A stretch of DNA of 64,000 bases from the NCBI RefSeq assembly GCF_002810445.1, contig NZ_NEXS01000001.1:496001-560000 (forward strand). The letters are read 5' to 3'. The notes under the pieces were generated by a model. It was not told the DNA's origin. It saw only the letters and a program-made list of their open reading frames with translations, and did not search any database. The DNA is from Advenella sp. S44. Its GTDB lineage: Bacteria > Pseudomonadota > Gammaproteobacteria > Burkholderiales > Burkholderiaceae_B. The position numbers were made by a program, and so were the translations under genes. Positions 62,983 to 64,000 of the stretch are shown piece after piece; within the stretch, counting starts at the first letter, position 1, and each line of letters begins with the position of its first letter.

Positions 62983-64000
62983 TGTTCGTTTAACGCCTGG
63001 ATGGCGACCTTTTCAAATCGACGATCAAACAGTTTTGCGGCGTCCAGACGCTGGTTACCCGTTTCTGTGGCCAGAAGATCAATGGTCGCTTGCTGGCGGG
63101 CGATCACATCAGTCCAGTCAGCTGGGATATCAGGCTCCCCGGCCGATTGAGCCAGATATTCGCCATCGGACGTTTTCAGTCCCTGATCCTGGACGTAATA
63201 GCCTTCGACCCATTCCTTTGGATGCTCATAGATCCAGCGCGTGGCCTTTGCCCAGGCCTTGACGTAGGCGCGCGCGGCCGCCGCTTTGGCCGGATCGTCC
63301 AGAACAGCCTGCAGGGTATAAAGATGCCAGGCGTCATCACGCAAGCCATGTGAAATGACTCGCGCACCGCTGCTGCCATAGTTGGCCAGGTATCGCGGCT
63401 GGTTGGCTTCGGCGATGGGCGCAGCATCGACCAGTTTGCTGGCAAGGGCGCTCACATATACGTCGCCGGTGCTTGGCATTTCCACCAGGGTGACATCGTC
63501 CTTGGTCAGACCGGCACTCTGAAGGATTCGAAGCACCAGGGCCCCCTGTGCCTGACCAGGGCTGAAGGCGATTTTTCGGTCTTTCAGATCTGCGATGCTT
63601 TCAATATTTGCGCCCGGTGCAATACCCAGCTTGTATATTGGATGTTCAAGCGGCGCTTTGCGAAAGGCCGCGGCAATGATCTGCACCGGCAGGCCGGTCC
63701 AGGTAGCGTGAATCGGCGGAATATCTGCGACTGCACCAATGTCCAGCGCATTGGCGCGGAACGCCTCGGTCGTCCGGGGGCCGCCGCTGATATTTACCCA
63801 TCTGGGCGTGAATGGAAGATTTTTTACTTCACCGGAAAGTTCCAGTGCACGCTGTGTTTTTGGATCGCCAATGGTCAGCGTGGTGCCCGCCGGAACGGTA
63901 TCTGCAATCGGTGCGTGACCTGATTGTGCATTGGCCGGCGATGCGCACATCAGCATGATCGCAATCGTGGCGCAGGCACCCGTGGTGACTGAGGCAAGAA
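62979..64000 (-). CDS. Second sulfonate/taurine-type ABC transporter binding protein, partial at the N-terminus
   Basis: The frame stays open past the window end: upstream of the in-frame ATG at 63956 it continues as LASVTTGACATIAIMLMCAS, which is the end of a signal peptide, so the true start lies beyond 64000. The mature part has LTIGDPKTQRALELSGEV, DIGAVADIPPIHA, GALVLRILQSAGL and a C-terminal helical region, as in the NMT1/SsuA family. It is the first gene of a binding protein, permease and ATPase operon that faces ssuACB. The ligand is unknown. Confidence 0.85.
   Translation of the reverse strand, partial: LASVTTGACATIAIMLMCASPANAQSGHAPIADTVPAGTTLTIGDPKTQRALELSGEVKNLPFTPRWVNISGGPRTTEAFRANALDIGAVADIPPIHATWTGLPVQIIAAAFRKAPLEHPIYKLGIAPGANIESIADLKDRKIAFSPGQAQGALVLRILQSAGLTKDDVTLVEMPSTGDVYVSALASKLVDAAPIAEANQPRYLANYGSSGARVISHGLRDDAWHLYTLQAVLDDPAKAAAARAYVKAWAKATRWIYEHPKEWVEGYYVQDQGLKTSDGEYLAQSAGEPDIPADWTDVIARQQATIDLLATETGNQRLDAAKLFDRRFEKVAIQALNEQ

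Noticed and set aside
1-64000. Mobile elements, tRNA and rRNA genes, phage or defence genes
   Set aside because: None could be recognised; no transposase, integrase, terminal repeats, restriction or toxin-antitoxin motifs were seen.

Overview
The window looks like chromosomal accessory DNA from a betaproteobacterium of the Alcaligenaceae, closest in style to Advenella, Achromobacter or Bordetella. This is inferred from gene content: four Bug-family (TctC-like) periplasmic receptors, seven LysR regulators, many CoA-dependent and enolase-superfamily catabolic genes, mid-50s GC by eye, and protein sequences that read as betaproteobacterial. No rRNA, tRNA, transposase, integrase or CRISPR array was seen. 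Both ends cut through genes.

Layout. (1) 1-5314: a CitE-like lyase (partial, minus strand) diverges from a muconate-lactonizing-type enolase-superfamily enzyme, an acyl-CoA carboxyltransferase without a biotin carboxylase, and an ADP-forming acyl-CoA synthetase. (2) 5661-9484: a minus-strand operon bug-caiB-SDR-maoC with a divergent LysR. (3) 10716-16699: a GntR repressor facing an operon of Bug receptor, mandelate-racemase-type dehydratase, fumarylacetoacetate-hydrolase-family enzyme, 2-hydroxyacid dehydrogenase and a second racemase-type enzyme, probably a sugar-acid pathway. A truncated aldehyde dehydrogenase and two LysR genes follow. (4) 20024-23203: a second module of the same kind (dehydratase, Bug, 2-hydroxyacid dehydrogenase). 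(5) 23321-28908: a Tat-exported metallo-beta-lactamase-fold enzyme, a DUF945 protein, RidA/LysR, and an arsR-arsH pair. (6) 29584-38377: respiratory nitrate reductase narGHJI with a parvulin gene and narK. (7) 38664-44886: two small genes, then de novo NAD synthesis genes nadA-nadB, nadQ and nadC with matching palindromic operators. (8) 44985-54180: LysR/amidase/Bug, a frameshifted ankyrin lipoprotein gene, a deaminase, a CynX-type transporter, a second metallo-beta-lactamase-fold enzyme and LysR genes. (9) 54372-64000: alkanesulfonate utilisation, with ssuE-ssuD diverging from ssuA-ssuC-ssuB plus two extra SsuD-like monooxygenases, and a convergent second sulfonate-type ABC transporter that runs off the window.

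How the genes work together: most of the window imports and breaks down scarce organic acids and sulfonates, each set controlled by a local LysR or GntR regulator. The nar genes support anaerobic respiration and the nad genes supply the NAD used by the many dehydrogenases.

The most interesting points are several clear palindromes tied to recognisable promoters (GntR, ArsR and NadQ sites), a probably leaderless arsR mRNA, a hairpin abutting the ribosome binding site of an enolase-superfamily gene, a 2-hydroxyacid dehydrogenase whose catalytic Glu is replaced by Gln as in formate dehydrogenase, a pentapeptide repeat expansion inside NadB, and two decayed genes. No clearly new multi-gene system such as defence or secretion was identified. 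The best candidates for undescribed biology are the uncharacterised enolase-superfamily pathways.
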